Below, piece after piece: positions 42,141-52,375 of a stretch of DNA of 64,000 bases. This DNA is from Candidatus Calescibacterium sp. (lineage in GTDB: Bacteria; DRYD01), in assembly GCA_025059235.1 (NCBI GenBank), contig JANXCV010000001.1:389441-453440 (forward strand), read 5' to 3'. The number at the start of each line of letters is the position of its first letter. Within the stretch, counting starts at the first letter, position 1. A program made the position numbers and the translations under genes. The notes below the pieces were generated by a model. The model saw only the letters and a list, made by a program, of their open reading frames with translations. It was not told the origin of the DNA and did not search any database.

Positions 42141-42864
42141 TCTCTTCATCTTTATTTCTACAAACTTATAAACAATACCTGCATAATGGGATATTTAAAA
42201 CTTTTCCAACCATAGTACATCATGATTTCCTTCTGGGGTCAGTTTTTCGCTCTGTTCGATTGATCTTAATCTTCTGAGTTATAAGACTTCTTATAACCTT
42301 TAAGTACTTTTGAATAAGCTTGTTAATCACTGTATACCGAACTACTTACCTTAAAGTCATCCAACTCCCTTAAAAGTAATTTAAATGGTATCTTATTGCT
42401 TACAGTGATATACCTCCGAAGTTTGGTTCACTTCAAACAAAAACTTATTGTTCGATTCTTCACCTATTTTTTATTCTAATTCTCTCTCATCTCTGTTGGT
42501 TATCTAGCTTTCTAATTGTATCCCTAGAAATCCTTGATAACGTTATCCCATGAGTAACCTAAATGTTTTTACTGTGTTCTGAGGATCGAGAATTTTACCA
42601 GTCTTAGTGCCATTTTCAGGACTTAATCCAACTTTCTATGCATCTTTGGTTCCATCAAGATATCACAAAAACTGCTTTGGTAAAAATCAGGACAGATAAT
42701 AAACCAGCATCAGAGATGCTCCCACCAGCATTCCTTTCAAAAGCTTTCATATCTGGTGTAAGAGTATTAACATCTATTTTTTCGTCATAATATTAGGGTT
42801 TGATAATCATGTCACAATATTATGATTCCTACGTGTTTAGGTGTAGAAGATGTGAAAAATTATT
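42141..42864 (-). pseudogene. Decayed coding remnant(s), identity unknown
   Basis: Reverse strand reads as protein-like stretches broken by stops and frameshifts: YYDEKIDVNTLTPDMKAFERNAGGSISDAGLLSVLIFTKAVFVI / LDGTKDA*KVGLSPENGTKTGKILDPQNTVKTFRLLMG* / KIPFKLLLRELDDFKVSSSVYSD*QAYSKVLKGYKKSYNSED; largest ORF-free gap in the window. Confidence 0.4.
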
Positions 42865-43863
42865 TCATTTGAATAATAAGCTAAGGACTTTATATGTAAG
42901 GAAAGCGACCAGTGCAGAACCGGGAATAGTAAATAGCCAGGCTATTATTATTGTAGAGAACAAGCTCCATTTAACGGCATTAATTTTTTTTGACATTCCC
43001 ACTCCCATTACGGAAGAAGTTATGACATATGTAGTACTTATTGGCATTCCTAGGAAGGAAGCTGTTATTATGGTAGTTGCGGCAGCAGTCTCAGCAGAAA
43101 ATCCGTCTATCGGTCTAAGTTTTGTTAATCTCATTCCTAGAGTTTTTATTACCTTCCATCCTCCCATGAGTGTTCCTAGAGAGATGAAAAAAGCTGCACT
43201 GAATTTAACCCAGAAGGGGACCTCGAAAGAAGAAAGAACCCCAGAGGTTACAAGAGCCATTGCTATTACACCCATGGTTTTTTGCGCATCGTTTGCCCCA
43301 TGACTCAGAGCCATGTACGAAGCAGAAACCAATTGTAAAAAACTAAAAATTCTATTAACCATATGAGCTCTCAGAAAAGAAGCTATTGAGTAAGAAATTA
43401 TGAAAAACAAAATAGCAGCAAGTATACCGACCAAAGGTGAGATTATAGAAGGTATCATAACTTTCGAAATTAATCCCTTGAGATTCACAATATTAAACGA
43501 AGCATGCGAAATAGATGCACCAACTATTCCTCCTATTAGAGAATGGCTAGCACTAATTGGCATACCCAAGTAAGTAGCAAATAAGTTCCAAGATATAGCA
43601 CCCACCAAACCAGCAAAAATAGTATATATATCAATAGCTTTTGGATCTACTATTCCTTTACCTACTGTTGTAGCAACTTCAATAGATATAAAAGCTCCCA
43701 GGAAATTAAATAAAGCAGCCAAGGCAACAGCTGATAACGGTCTTAAAACCCTAGTGGATACAACTGTAGCAATAGCATTTGCAGCATCGTTTAGACCGTT
43801 TGTATAGTCAAAAAGCCAAGCCAACAGAATAACTATAATCAGTACAATAAATATACCTTCCAT
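42865..43863 (-). CDS. PiT-family inorganic phosphate transporter
   Basis: DYTNGLNDAANAIATVVSTRVL, MALSHGANDAQKTMGVIAMAL. Confidence 0.94.
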   Translation of the reverse strand: MEGIFIVLIIVILLAWLFDYTNGLNDAANAIATVVSTRVLRPLSAVALAALFNFLGAFISIEVATTVGKGIVDPKAIDIYTIFAGLVGAISWNLFATYLGMPISASHSLIGGIVGASISHASFNIVNLKGLISKVMIPSIISPLVGILAAILFFIISYSIASFLRAHMVNRIFSFLQLVSASYMALSHGANDAQKTMGVIAMALVTSGVLSSFEVPFWVKFSAAFFISLGTLMGGWKVIKTLGMRLTKLRPIDGFSAETAAATTIITASFLGMPISTTYVITSSVMGVGMSKKINAVKWSLFSTIIIAWLFTIPGSALVAFLTYKVLSLLFK

Positions 43864-43872
43864 AGATACCCT

Positions 43873-44499
43873 CTATATGTGCTTAAAAATACTATTTTCT
43901 ATGGTTATTGCAAACATCTGAGTTCTATCGATTGTTTCCTCCAATTGTGATAATATTTCTTTTACTTTAATTGTTTCAAGTATGTCATTACCATCTTCGA
44001 ATAACTTTGCTATTCCGCGTCTATTTACTGCATCAGCTTGCTTTTCTAATTCGCATATTTCATTTACTAATTTGATTATTTCTTTGCTCTGACTTTTGAT
44101 TATATTTATCAATTCTCTAACTTTTCCACTGGAAGTCGTCAAAATATCCAACATTTGATCTATAAAATCATATCTATTTTTGGGTTTGTAGAGAAAGTAT
44201 TTTTCAGCAGAAGATTTAGCAAAGTCTATTATGTTATCCAGTTGTATGATTAATTGATGAAGGTCTTCACGATCTAGGGGTGTTATGAATACTTCGTTTA
44301 GCTTATGTCTGTATTCGTATACTAAATTATCAGCTTTATGTTCTAGATCTATTATTTTGTTGAAAACCTCTTCAGTTGGATTATTGTATAGTTTTTTGAT
44401 TTCTTGACATATTTCGATCAATATTTCAGAGCATTGATGGAGATAAGCAAAAAAATTCTCTTGTTTTGGGAAAATAGAGAATATGTTTTTGTGAATCAT
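43873..44499 (-). CDS. DUF47/PhoU-like phosphate transport accessory protein
   Basis: LEHKADNLVYEYRHKLNEVFITPLDREDLHQLIIQLDNIIDFAKSSAEK; adjacent to PiT. Confidence 0.9.
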   Translation of the reverse strand: MIHKNIFSIFPKQENFFAYLHQCSEILIEICQEIKKLYNNPTEEVFNKIIDLEHKADNLVYEYRHKLNEVFITPLDREDLHQLIIQLDNIIDFAKSSAEKYFLYKPKNRYDFIDQMLDILTTSSGKVRELINIIKSQSKEIIKLVNEICELEKQADAVNRRGIAKLFEDGNDILETIKVKEILSQLEETIDRTQMFAITIENSIFKHI

Positions 44500-44945
44500 C
44501 GCAATCCCTTCCTTTTCATAATTTCCCGTATTTTTTTCTCAATCTCTTTTCTTTTAATTTCTTCTCGCTTATCATATTGTGTTTTATGTTTTACTATTGC
44601 TATTTCTATCTTTATCCATCCGTTTTTGTCGTAGACTTTAGTAGGTATAACAGTTATTCCTTTTTCCTCTATCTTTCCTATTAGTCTTTTTATTTCATGT
44701 TTTCTTAATAATAATTTTCTATGTCTGAGAGGATCAAACCTTCCAAAAAAGGAATTCGAAGAAATAGGTGTAATATTCATATTAATTATATATACTTCTC
44801 CATTTTTTATTTTAATGAATGCCTCATCAATCGAAATATTTTTGCTTCTTATAGCCTTTACTTCTGGACCTAAAAGAGAAATACCAGCTTCCAAGGTTTC
44901 CAATATATGAAAATCCCTTATCTTTTTATTTGTTGCAAATATCAT
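44496..44945 (-). CDS. smpB: SsrA-binding protein
   Basis: NKKIRDFHILETLEAGISLLGPEVKAIRSKNISIDEAF, RHRKLLLRKHEI, KHKTQYDKREEIKRKE. Confidence 0.97.
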   Translation of the reverse strand: MIFATNKKIRDFHILETLEAGISLLGPEVKAIRSKNISIDEAFIKIKNGEVYIINMNITPISSNSFFGRFDPLRHRKLLLRKHEIKRLIGKIEEKGITVIPTKVYDKNGWIKIEIAIVKHKTQYDKREEIKRKEIEKKIREIMKRKGLR

Positions 44946-45594
44946 CTACGAACTTATACCAATCTATATTAGTTTTGTTCATCGGAACACTCTGAATAAA
45001 CTCTATGAGCTTTTGGTTGCCCAATAGCCTAACATCAGAATCCTCGAAATGATAAAAATATCCTTGATTTTGCAAAAAAGGCAGTGATATAATCTTAAAT
45101 ATCGGTACGTCTTGAGATAATATTTTAGAAATCAAGTGCTTTAAAAGTTTTTCTGAAAGGTTACATTGTTTTACCCATTTGGCAACCTTTGCAGAATTGA
45201 ATCTTCTTGAAGCTTTCACCTCGATCAGAAAAATACAATTTTTGATAGTATCTATAACCAAACAATCAATATTTCCATATTTTAATTTTAGATCATTGAT
45301 AATCCAGTACGTTGCGGGTAGAGAATTATCTAAAAAGTCGGATAGGTATTTTTCCGCATTAGCTCCAATCTTTGCATCCTTTATTCTCTTGGAAAAAAGC
45401 AGTATATAGTATATCACGAAAGCTAATACGAAAGAAACAGGAATAATACCTAAAGGATATAGCTTGTCAAAAAAAAGAGAAAGGAGAATAATAAGGATTA
45501 GTAAAACGAGATAAAGTAAGATCAATACATTTCTTCTGTGAGTCTCCATTCTGTGAGTGCTGACTCCCGGTGGAGAGAATACTCTAGCCATCAA
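44926..45594 (-). CDS. NERD (nuclease-related domain) protein with N-terminal TM segments
   Basis: Two TM segments then GANAEKYLSDFLDNSLPATYWIINDLKLKYGNIDCLVID...IFLIEVKASRRF (D...ExK nuclease-like). Confidence 0.75.
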   Translation of the reverse strand: MMARVFSPPGVSTHRMETHRRNVLILLYLVLLILIILLSLFFDKLYPLGIIPVSFVLAFVIYYILLFSKRIKDAKIGANAEKYLSDFLDNSLPATYWIINDLKLKYGNIDCLVIDTIKNCIFLIEVKASRRFNSAKVAKWVKQCNLSEKLLKHLISKILSQDVPIFKIISLPFLQNQGYFYHFEDSDVRLLGNQKLIEFIQSVPMNKTNIDWYKFVDDICNK

Positions 45595-46751
45595 TTTATG
45601 TATATCTTAGATTTCTTAGCCAGATCGATAGCAGTTTTTCTAGCCCAGTCATTTACTTCCTCAAGTATTTCGACAGTTAAATCTTTATAATTATTTCCTC
45701 CATAGCAGCTCAGTGTATCTTCAACTATGTCAAAAATATTTAAGAATCCTATTTTACCTTGTATAAAAAGGTCGACAGCTACTTCGTTAGCTGCATTTAG
45801 AATCGTAGGAAAAACTCCACCTAATGATAGAACTGAATAAGCAAATTTGATAGATCTAAAATGTTTAGGTATTTCGTAAAACTCCAATTTCTTGTTATAT
45901 AAATCTGTAAAACTGAAGGGAGAAAAATTGTTTTCCTGTCTTTCAGGATAAAACAGAGCGTAGGATATAGGAATTCTCATGTCGGGTTTAGCAATATGAG
46001 CAAGAACATTATTATCCTTTAGAACAACTAAAGAATGTACATAACTTTGAGGATGTATAATAGCCTTGATCTTCTCGGGAGGAACAGAAAACAAGAAATG
46101 TGCCTCTATTATTTCAAGAGCTTTATTCATAAGGGTAGCACTATCAATCGTTATCTTATGTCCCATTTTCCAAACGGGATGTTTTAAAGCATCCTCTATT
46201 TTTACATTTCTTAGCTGGCTTTGCTTCTTTCTCCAGAATGGCCCTCCAGAAGCAGTAAGAATAATCTCCTTTATGTCCTGTATATTCCTGTTTTGGATTA
46301 ATTGAAAAATAGCACTATGCTCACTATCCACGGGGATAATCTTATCGATATACCTCTGTATTAACTTTCCACCGACTACTATTGACTCTTTGTTAGCCAA
46401 AGCTACTTGCTTACCTTTTTCCAATGCGCGTAGGGTAGGTTTTAAACCAATAAACCCCACTATGGCACTAACTACAAGATCAACTTCATCATCCTCAACT
46501 ATTTGCATTATTCCTTCAATTCCTACTAGAACTTTTGCTTTCACACTCTCTGCTATTTTTTTTGCAGTTTGCTCATCGTATACAGCAACATATTTAGGAT
46601 TGTACTTATTTACCTGATTAATTATCGTGTTTGGATTTCTGCCATATGTAGCAATGGAGTGAAGCTTGAGAAGATCTGGATTCTGAGAGATCACTTCAAT
46701 TGTTTGAAAACCTACTGATCCCGTGGATCCCAATAAACAAATTTTTCTCAT
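45591..46751 (-). CDS. dxr: 1-deoxy-D-xylulose 5-phosphate reductoisomerase
   Basis: LLGSTGSVGFQTIEVI, ANKESIVVGG, PVDSEHSAIFQLIQ, TASGGPFW. Confidence 0.97.
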   Translation of the reverse strand: MRKICLLGSTGSVGFQTIEVISQNPDLLKLHSIATYGRNPNTIINQVNKYNPKYVAVYDEQTAKKIAESVKAKVLVGIEGIMQIVEDDEVDLVVSAIVGFIGLKPTLRALEKGKQVALANKESIVVGGKLIQRYIDKIIPVDSEHSAIFQLIQNRNIQDIKEIILTASGGPFWRKKQSQLRNVKIEDALKHPVWKMGHKITIDSATLMNKALEIIEAHFLFSVPPEKIKAIIHPQSYVHSLVVLKDNNVLAHIAKPDMRIPISYALFYPERQENNFSPFSFTDLYNKKLEFYEIPKHFRSIKFAYSVLSLGGVFPTILNAANEVAVDLFIQGKIGFLNIFDIVEDTLSCYGGNNYKDLTVEILEEVNDWARKTAIDLAKKSKIYIN

Positions 46752-46778
46752 TCTACGATTAAATCTTCAACAAAAAAT

Positions 46779-47735
46779 TCAACGATCCTTTGTATCTGCT
46801 AGTAGTTTTTTAGCTATCAGGAAAGCATTATAAGCAGCGCCCCTGAGTAAGTTGTCTGATGCACTCCAGAAACCTAATAAACATCTGTTAAGCTTTCTTA
46901 TTCTTGCAAGATGAACCTCATAAGTGTTGGAAACATTGTAAGGTTGAGGCAAAAGATTATTATCTAGCCAAACTTTTAAAAATCCACTAATAGAAAATTT
47001 ATCGAACAATTTGAGTATATCTTCATAACGAAAATCCTCAACAGTTTTTACAAACACAGCCTGGCAGTGAGTACGTATAGTCGGCACCCTAACAGTAAAC
47101 GGATATACCTTTATACTTGATTCCAGTATTTTGTTGGTTTCCTCTATTATTTTCTTTTCTTCAGTACAAATTATATTTTCAGGATCATCTTCAAAAAAAG
47201 ATCCTATAACAGGGAAAAGATTATAAGCCATAGGGTATGGTAAATATTTATTTTCAAAGTGATTGTTTTTTACCTGATCTTTGAACTCTTCTAAAGCTCT
47301 TTTGCCGGCTCCAGAAACAGATTGATAAGTAGCAACGAATACCTCCTCTATACCATAGTGATCTAATATTGGTTTTAAGGGTATTACTAGTTGTATCGTA
47401 GAACAATTCGGATTGGCTATTAATTTTTTGTTTTTTCTTTCCTGCCAGTTAAGGACCATGTTTATTTCAGGCACTACCAAAGGTATATCTTTTTCCATTC
47501 TGAAGTAAGAACTATTATCTATCACGGTGGTATAGTCATATATATTGGGTGCAATAGCCGAACTCACTTCATTGTCAACACAAAGAAAAACAATATTTTT
47601 TTTCCTAAGTTCTTCGTAGTCGATTTCATCTGAAGAACCTAAGCTACTTATTTCCCAATCTGTGTGAGTTTTTATCAATTTTTCCAATTCTTTTCCTACC
47701 AGTCCGTTTATACCTATAATTGCAACCTTTGCCAT
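46779..47735 (-). CDS. asd: Aspartate-semialdehyde dehydrogenase
   Basis: IIGINGLVGKEL, IANPNCSTIQLVIPL, TYQSVSGAGKRALEEF, VRVPTIRTHCQAV. Confidence 0.95.
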   Translation of the reverse strand: MAKVAIIGINGLVGKELEKLIKTHTDWEISSLGSSDEIDYEELRKKNIVFLCVDNEVSSAIAPNIYDYTTVIDNSSYFRMEKDIPLVVPEINMVLNWQERKNKKLIANPNCSTIQLVIPLKPILDHYGIEEVFVATYQSVSGAGKRALEEFKDQVKNNHFENKYLPYPMAYNLFPVIGSFFEDDPENIICTEEKKIIEETNKILESSIKVYPFTVRVPTIRTHCQAVFVKTVEDFRYEDILKLFDKFSISGFLKVWLDNNLLPQPYNVSNTYEVHLARIRKLNRCLLGFWSASDNLLRGAAYNAFLIAKKLLADTKDR

Positions 47736-47804
47736 CTTGGTTGTCTCGTTATCTATTTTCCTTAAAATCTATTGGCATAGTTTAGAAGTAGATCTTTTGT
47801 AGTT

Positions 47805-49388
47805 TTATCCAGTTTTCCTGTTTACTTTAGCTAGCTTGTCTAGTAATTCATCCCATTTGGTGTCCTTTGCGAATAGGGTTTCCTTGTATTCGGTCTTTGC
47901 TCCACCGTAAGAAGGAAGTTCTATTGTAACACCGTTAGCATTTGGATACTTACTGACATGAAATTCTGCTATAACATATTCGTCTAATGCCTTTATAACT
48001 TGTTGAGCTTTTTCTCTTACTTCGGCACTTATGGTTTGGTCATCGACGATCAATTGCATGAAATGTTTTAGATCTCTGAACGTTCCGTAAAAGTGTTGAG
48101 TCTTAGTAATCTTTTCTTTTATTTTAATTGCATCTGTAGAGTTTAGTTCTCCAAACAACTCCTGTATTTTAGAAGAAATGTTTAGAGTAGCGTAAGCGTT
48201 CAATAATCCGGTCAGTTTTTTGTCAAATTCTTTAAGTTGGTTTACGTGACTTTCGAGATCTTCGGCATTTTTAGGTACAGTACCAAGTGCAACTGATAGA
48301 GCTTTAATTAAAGTATTATAATTCTTCAAAATCTCGACAATCTTATCATAATCTGGATTATTTTTCTCTTCCTTGAGTTTCTGAAGATCATCTACTAACT
48401 TCTGATAGCCATTTAGAACACTATGTATTTCATATTCTTTTATTCTACTCATAACGGTTTCGGCAAAACTATTGATAGAATTTGCAAGGTTATAGACCTT
48501 ATCCAGGTCCACTGCTGAGATAGTTTCTATATCGTGGCTATATTCTTTTGCAGCGTTAACTATCAGTTTAGAAAACTCTTCAGGACCAAGCTTTATCTTT
48601 AGGAAAATTGCTTGCTGAAGATTTTTTATTGCATCAGCCATTGCTTTAGAGAAAAGGATGGTATAATTATATCCTTCTCCTCCTTCCAACTGTTCACTTG
48701 CTACCATATATTTTACGGCATCTTTCAATTCGTAACCTACTTCGGCCATAGCCATCAAGCAGGCGTCAAATGCCAAGACATCTATTCTTTTACCTATTGC
48801 TCTTGAAACTTCTTCCAATGCTTCTCTTATCTCACCTAACTTCATAAATTTTCCACCGGCACTATCATCCTCTACAGCTCCTTCCCAACCGGCACCATGA
48901 TCTCCTATGAATATAGCGATATTTTCTGCCGGGAATCTCTTTATTATTTCCTTTATTACACTTGCCATGAATTTAGGGTCTGCTGTATTTACCTGCCCTA
49001 AGTTCTTTATGACAGGGGAATTTATCTTTCCGCTGACATTGTCCTTCTTTAGATAAAATATCCTTGCTCCCTTAAATGGAACTCCATACCACTTGCCAAC
49101 ATCTAATATCGATACAATATGAGTATTATTATCTGAACCAACTTTTTCCAATTCATCAACATCTGAAAATATATAGCTGGCTAAGTTATTATCTCCCGCA
49201 CCATAGTGTATAACCAGCCACTTCTTTTTCTTTCCTTCCTCTTCAACCTTTTGCTGAATATTATACTTATCATCTAACTCAACTTGAGAAACAGGAAGTG
49301 AATTCTTAGGACTAATATGCGGCTCGGAATAATACGGAAGAAATGGGTCAACTAGTGGGAATGATATTTTGTTATCTCTGTTTACCAT
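47805..49388 (-). CDS. Clostripain (C11, clan CD) family cysteine protease
   Basis: KWLVIHYGAGDNNLASYIFSDVDELEKVG, IFIGDHGAGW (His), VLAFDACLMAMAEVGYEL (Cys), ASEQLEGGEGYNY; SD aaaggaggtaaagatATG supports start MVNRDNK at 49388; no signal peptide from that start. Confidence 0.88.
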   Translation of the reverse strand: MVNRDNKISFPLVDPFLPYYSEPHISPKNSLPVSQVELDDKYNIQQKVEEEGKKKKWLVIHYGAGDNNLASYIFSDVDELEKVGSDNNTHIVSILDVGKWYGVPFKGARIFYLKKDNVSGKINSPVIKNLGQVNTADPKFMASVIKEIIKRFPAENIAIFIGDHGAGWEGAVEDDSAGGKFMKLGEIREALEEVSRAIGKRIDVLAFDACLMAMAEVGYELKDAVKYMVASEQLEGGEGYNYTILFSKAMADAIKNLQQAIFLKIKLGPEEFSKLIVNAAKEYSHDIETISAVDLDKVYNLANSINSFAETVMSRIKEYEIHSVLNGYQKLVDDLQKLKEEKNNPDYDKIVEILKNYNTLIKALSVALGTVPKNAEDLESHVNQLKEFDKKLTGLLNAYATLNISSKIQELFGELNSTDAIKIKEKITKTQHFYGTFRDLKHFMQLIVDDQTISAEVREKAQQVIKALDEYVIAEFHVSKYPNANGVTIELPSYGGAKTEYKETLFAKDTKWDELLDKLAKVNRKTG

Positions 49389-49505
49389 ATCTTTACCTCC
49401 TTTACTATAAATTTCCTGTTGCTTATAAGTCTTTAAAAAAGCCATCAAAAAAGGTGGGTAATCTTTGTTAAAAAGATGTAAAAATATTTTTGATCTGAAT
49501 TACTT

Positions 49506-50999
49506 TCAGAACTCTATAACGTTTCTAGAAGATCTAAGATGATTTGTAACATCATCGAAAACAAAGATTTTATTCCTGTATCCATTTACAAGAAAAATAA
49601 CAGGCTTTCTTTTTGATACAGATAAAATCTTCGCACTCTTTAAATGTAAATCCAATATCGGATTATTTATAAACCATGTATCATTTGAAGATATAACTAT
49701 AAACTCAACTTTCTCGTAGTTATCAAATGGATATATGTGCTTAAAGCTTTCAAAACATATTAGTGGTCTAAAGCATATACTTTTGACAAAAAATTCTTTT
49801 GAATTGTTTTTGCCTTTGGTGTAGTCTAGATATGTATAGAGAATTATCCAGCGAGAGAGAAGCTTGGAAACAGGCCTGAAAAATTCCGGAACCCTTTCAG
49901 TAAACGGAACTAAAAACTCCTTATTATAAATCTGATAACTTTTAATTTCAAGGTCCATCACCTCCTGAAGATTTAACATTACAACACTATTGAATAACTT
50001 TTTCTCAATATGATCAACAGAAGTCGGATTATAAAAAAGAAAACTACTTCTAAAAATCGAAAACATCTTCTGGCTTCCTAACAGAGATAGTATATTATTT
50101 CTTATATTCCTAATTGAGGTACTCAAGTTGGGTTGACTCAAATTGAACAAATGATTATCATCTTTACTCAGAGATCCTTCCGGTAATAAAAAAACAAAGG
50201 TTTTTTGATTATCTTTTGTATAGGAGTATGCGGTAGAAATAGCTACAGATAGTTTGTAAAAAGTCATTTCTTCGTTCCTTTTCCTGTAATCAGGAGCACT
50301 AGAAATAACGTTTGTAGAGATGAGGAACAATGTGACTTTCTCTTTATCCAAAATAGCCTCAAAATTTTTCAAATACTTCCACTTGACTCCATCATAGTAA
50401 AATCTAAAGACCAAATTCAGAAAAACCAAAAAACCAAAACCAATATATAACCCTCTTAAATTAGCTTGCAAAAATAAACGAGTAAAGTAAAAAATCAATA
50501 AAACCGTTAGGAAAATAACAATTAAAGGATGAATAGAAAAAAGGGGATAAAAGTAGTAAATGCTACTTTGTGTAAAATATAGTTGCAAAAAGCTTAACCC
50601 CAAATCATCGAGCCAATGAAAAAAATAACTCCACCCTACAAAATATAGACTGTACAAAAAAACAAACGATAAACTGAGATTTTTCACATAAATAACGGGC
50701 AGAAAAATTAAACTGAACAAAATAGACAGGACCAAACTTGATGCAAACATAGCAAGAACAGTAAAAAATAAACCAACATAATTAACAATAAACCACATCC
50801 ATAAGATACAAATAAAACCTAATCCCAAACTAAAAATCCAAAGCTCACGAAAACCAATCTGTTTTCCCGTTTGCTTCCTTAGAAATAATTCCTTAGTTAA
50901 CAAAGCAGAAGAGATCAAAAAAATAAAACCGTTTAATTCAAAATCATAATAGAAGGATAAGAAAAAACAGGTGTAGAATAGGAGGATATATGGAATCAC
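49506..50999 (-). CDS. Apolipoprotein N-acyltransferase-like membrane protein
   Basis: N-terminal multi-TM then nitrilase-like FLLPEGSLS and ICFRPLICFESF (E and C catalytic positions). Confidence 0.75.
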   Translation of the reverse strand: MIPYILLFYTCFFLSFYYDFELNGFIFLISSALLTKELFLRKQTGKQIGFRELWIFSLGLGFICILWMWFIVNYVGLFFTVLAMFASSLVLSILFSLIFLPVIYVKNLSLSFVFLYSLYFVGWSYFFHWLDDLGLSFLQLYFTQSSIYYFYPLFSIHPLIVIFLTVLLIFYFTRLFLQANLRGLYIGFGFLVFLNLVFRFYYDGVKWKYLKNFEAILDKEKVTLFLISTNVISSAPDYRKRNEEMTFYKLSVAISTAYSYTKDNQKTFVFLLPEGSLSKDDNHLFNLSQPNLSTSIRNIRNNILSLLGSQKMFSIFRSSFLFYNPTSVDHIEKKLFNSVVMLNLQEVMDLEIKSYQIYNKEFLVPFTERVPEFFRPVSKLLSRWIILYTYLDYTKGKNNSKEFFVKSICFRPLICFESFKHIYPFDNYEKVEFIVISSNDTWFINNPILDLHLKSAKILSVSKRKPVIFLVNGYRNKIFVFDDVTNHLRSSRNVIEF

Positions 51000-52375
51000 T
51001 GAGTTAAGCTTTTTCTGGTGGGTTTGGGTTCTCTGGAAGCAAATGCTTCATTTATCCTTCCGACGGGAGTATTAAACGGAGCCTCCTTTAGTAAAGAAGG
51101 ATTAACTTCAGATTCCCTTAGAATGCTCCTTACTACCTCTGCAAAGTAGTCCAGGGTATTGATGTCTTCTGTCTCGGTCGGCTCTATCATCAGTGCTTCT
51201 TCAACTATCAAAGGGAAGTATACTGTTGGGGGATGGATATTATAGTCTAACATCCTTTTTGCTATATCCATAGCCCTAATACCCTTCTCTTTGTAGTTGG
51301 AAGCGGAAAGCACAAATTCATGGGCACAAAAATCTTGATCATATGGATCAATAAAGTATTCCTTTATTAGTTTTCTTAGATAGTTTGCATTAAGAACTGC
51401 AAATTCTGAAACTTTTGATATTTCCTTGCCGTAGGATAGCGTGTAAGCTAGAGCCCTAATAAGTACTCCGAAATTACCCCAAAAATCCCTTATCATTCCG
51501 ATAGTTTCAGGTAAGTCAAAATTAAGGTAGTATCTATTACCGTCATATGAGATCAGTGGTATAGGGAGGAACTTGGCTAAGAAGTTTCTTACGGCTATTG
51601 GCCCTGCACCAGGCCCCCCAGAACCATGAGGAGTCGAAAAAGTCTTATGTAGGTTCAAATGAACCATATCGAATCCCATATCCCCAGGTCTTAACTTACC
51701 TATAATAGCATTGAAGTTAGCACCGTCATAGTAAGTTAAAGCTCCATACTCCTTACATATCTGAATTATTTCCTCTATTTTCTTTTCATATATACCCAAC
51801 GTATTTGGATTAGTTATCATAAAAACTGCGACATTAGAATTTATTTTATTCTTTAGATCCTCGATATCGATTTGCCCTTGTGAATTACTTTTTATTGTTA
51901 TGACTTTGAAGCCTGCCATAGAGGCGGATGCTGGGTTGGTTCCATGAGCACTATCAGGAACTAAAACAGTGTCTCTGGACTCATTCTTTGTGGAAAAATA
52001 CTTTTTTGCTATTAGAAGGGCAGTATATTCGCCGTGAGCACCAGCAGCAGGTAATAGCGAAACACGATCCAACCCCACTAGGTAAGCTATCTTATTTTCC
52101 AGTTCTTTCAATAACTCAAGAATAGGCTGATTATCATCTAGAAATGGGTGAAAATCTCTAAACTTTTCGGCAATAAAGTCATTTACCTTTGGGTTATATT
52201 TCATGGTACATGATCCCAGTGGATAAAATCCTACATCAACACCCCAATTTTTCCTACTAAGATTGGTAAAATATCTGACTACCTCAAGTTCAGAAAATTC
52301 AGGTAAGTCGATATTCTTCCTTTCTAAGCCACAATCATCTATTTTGGAAAAACTAATATAGTTACTCATAATCAA
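50996..52375 (-). CDS. gcvPB: Glycine dehydrogenase (decarboxylating) subunit 2
   Basis: FYPLGSCTMKYNPK, SAHGTNPASASMAGFKV, VHLNLHKTFSTPHGSGGPGAGP. Confidence 0.96.
   Translation of the reverse strand: MIMSNYISFSKIDDCGLERKNIDLPEFSELEVVRYFTNLSRKNWGVDVGFYPLGSCTMKYNPKVNDFIAEKFRDFHPFLDDNQPILELLKELENKIAYLVGLDRVSLLPAAGAHGEYTALLIAKKYFSTKNESRDTVLVPDSAHGTNPASASMAGFKVITIKSNSQGQIDIEDLKNKINSNVAVFMITNPNTLGIYEKKIEEIIQICKEYGALTYYDGANFNAIIGKLRPGDMGFDMVHLNLHKTFSTPHGSGGPGAGPIAVRNFLAKFLPIPLISYDGNRYYLNFDLPETIGMIRDFWGNFGVLIRALAYTLSYGKEISKVSEFAVLNANYLRKLIKEYFIDPYDQDFCAHEFVLSASNYKEKGIRAMDIAKRMLDYNIHPPTVYFPLIVEEALMIEPTETEDINTLDYFAEVVRSILRESEVNPSLLKEAPFNTPVGRINEAFASREPKPTRKSLTQ

Noticed and set aside
42071-42277. 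Plus-strand ORF MRGLEPRTSCSQGTRSNQ...
   Set aside because: It is the antisense of tRNA-Pro plus spacer, a common spurious ORF at tRNA genes.
42141-42864. tmRNA or RNase P RNA in the large gap
   Set aside because: No GC-rich conserved motifs (GAGGAAAGTC-type for rnpB, tmRNA tRNA-like ends) seen on either strand.
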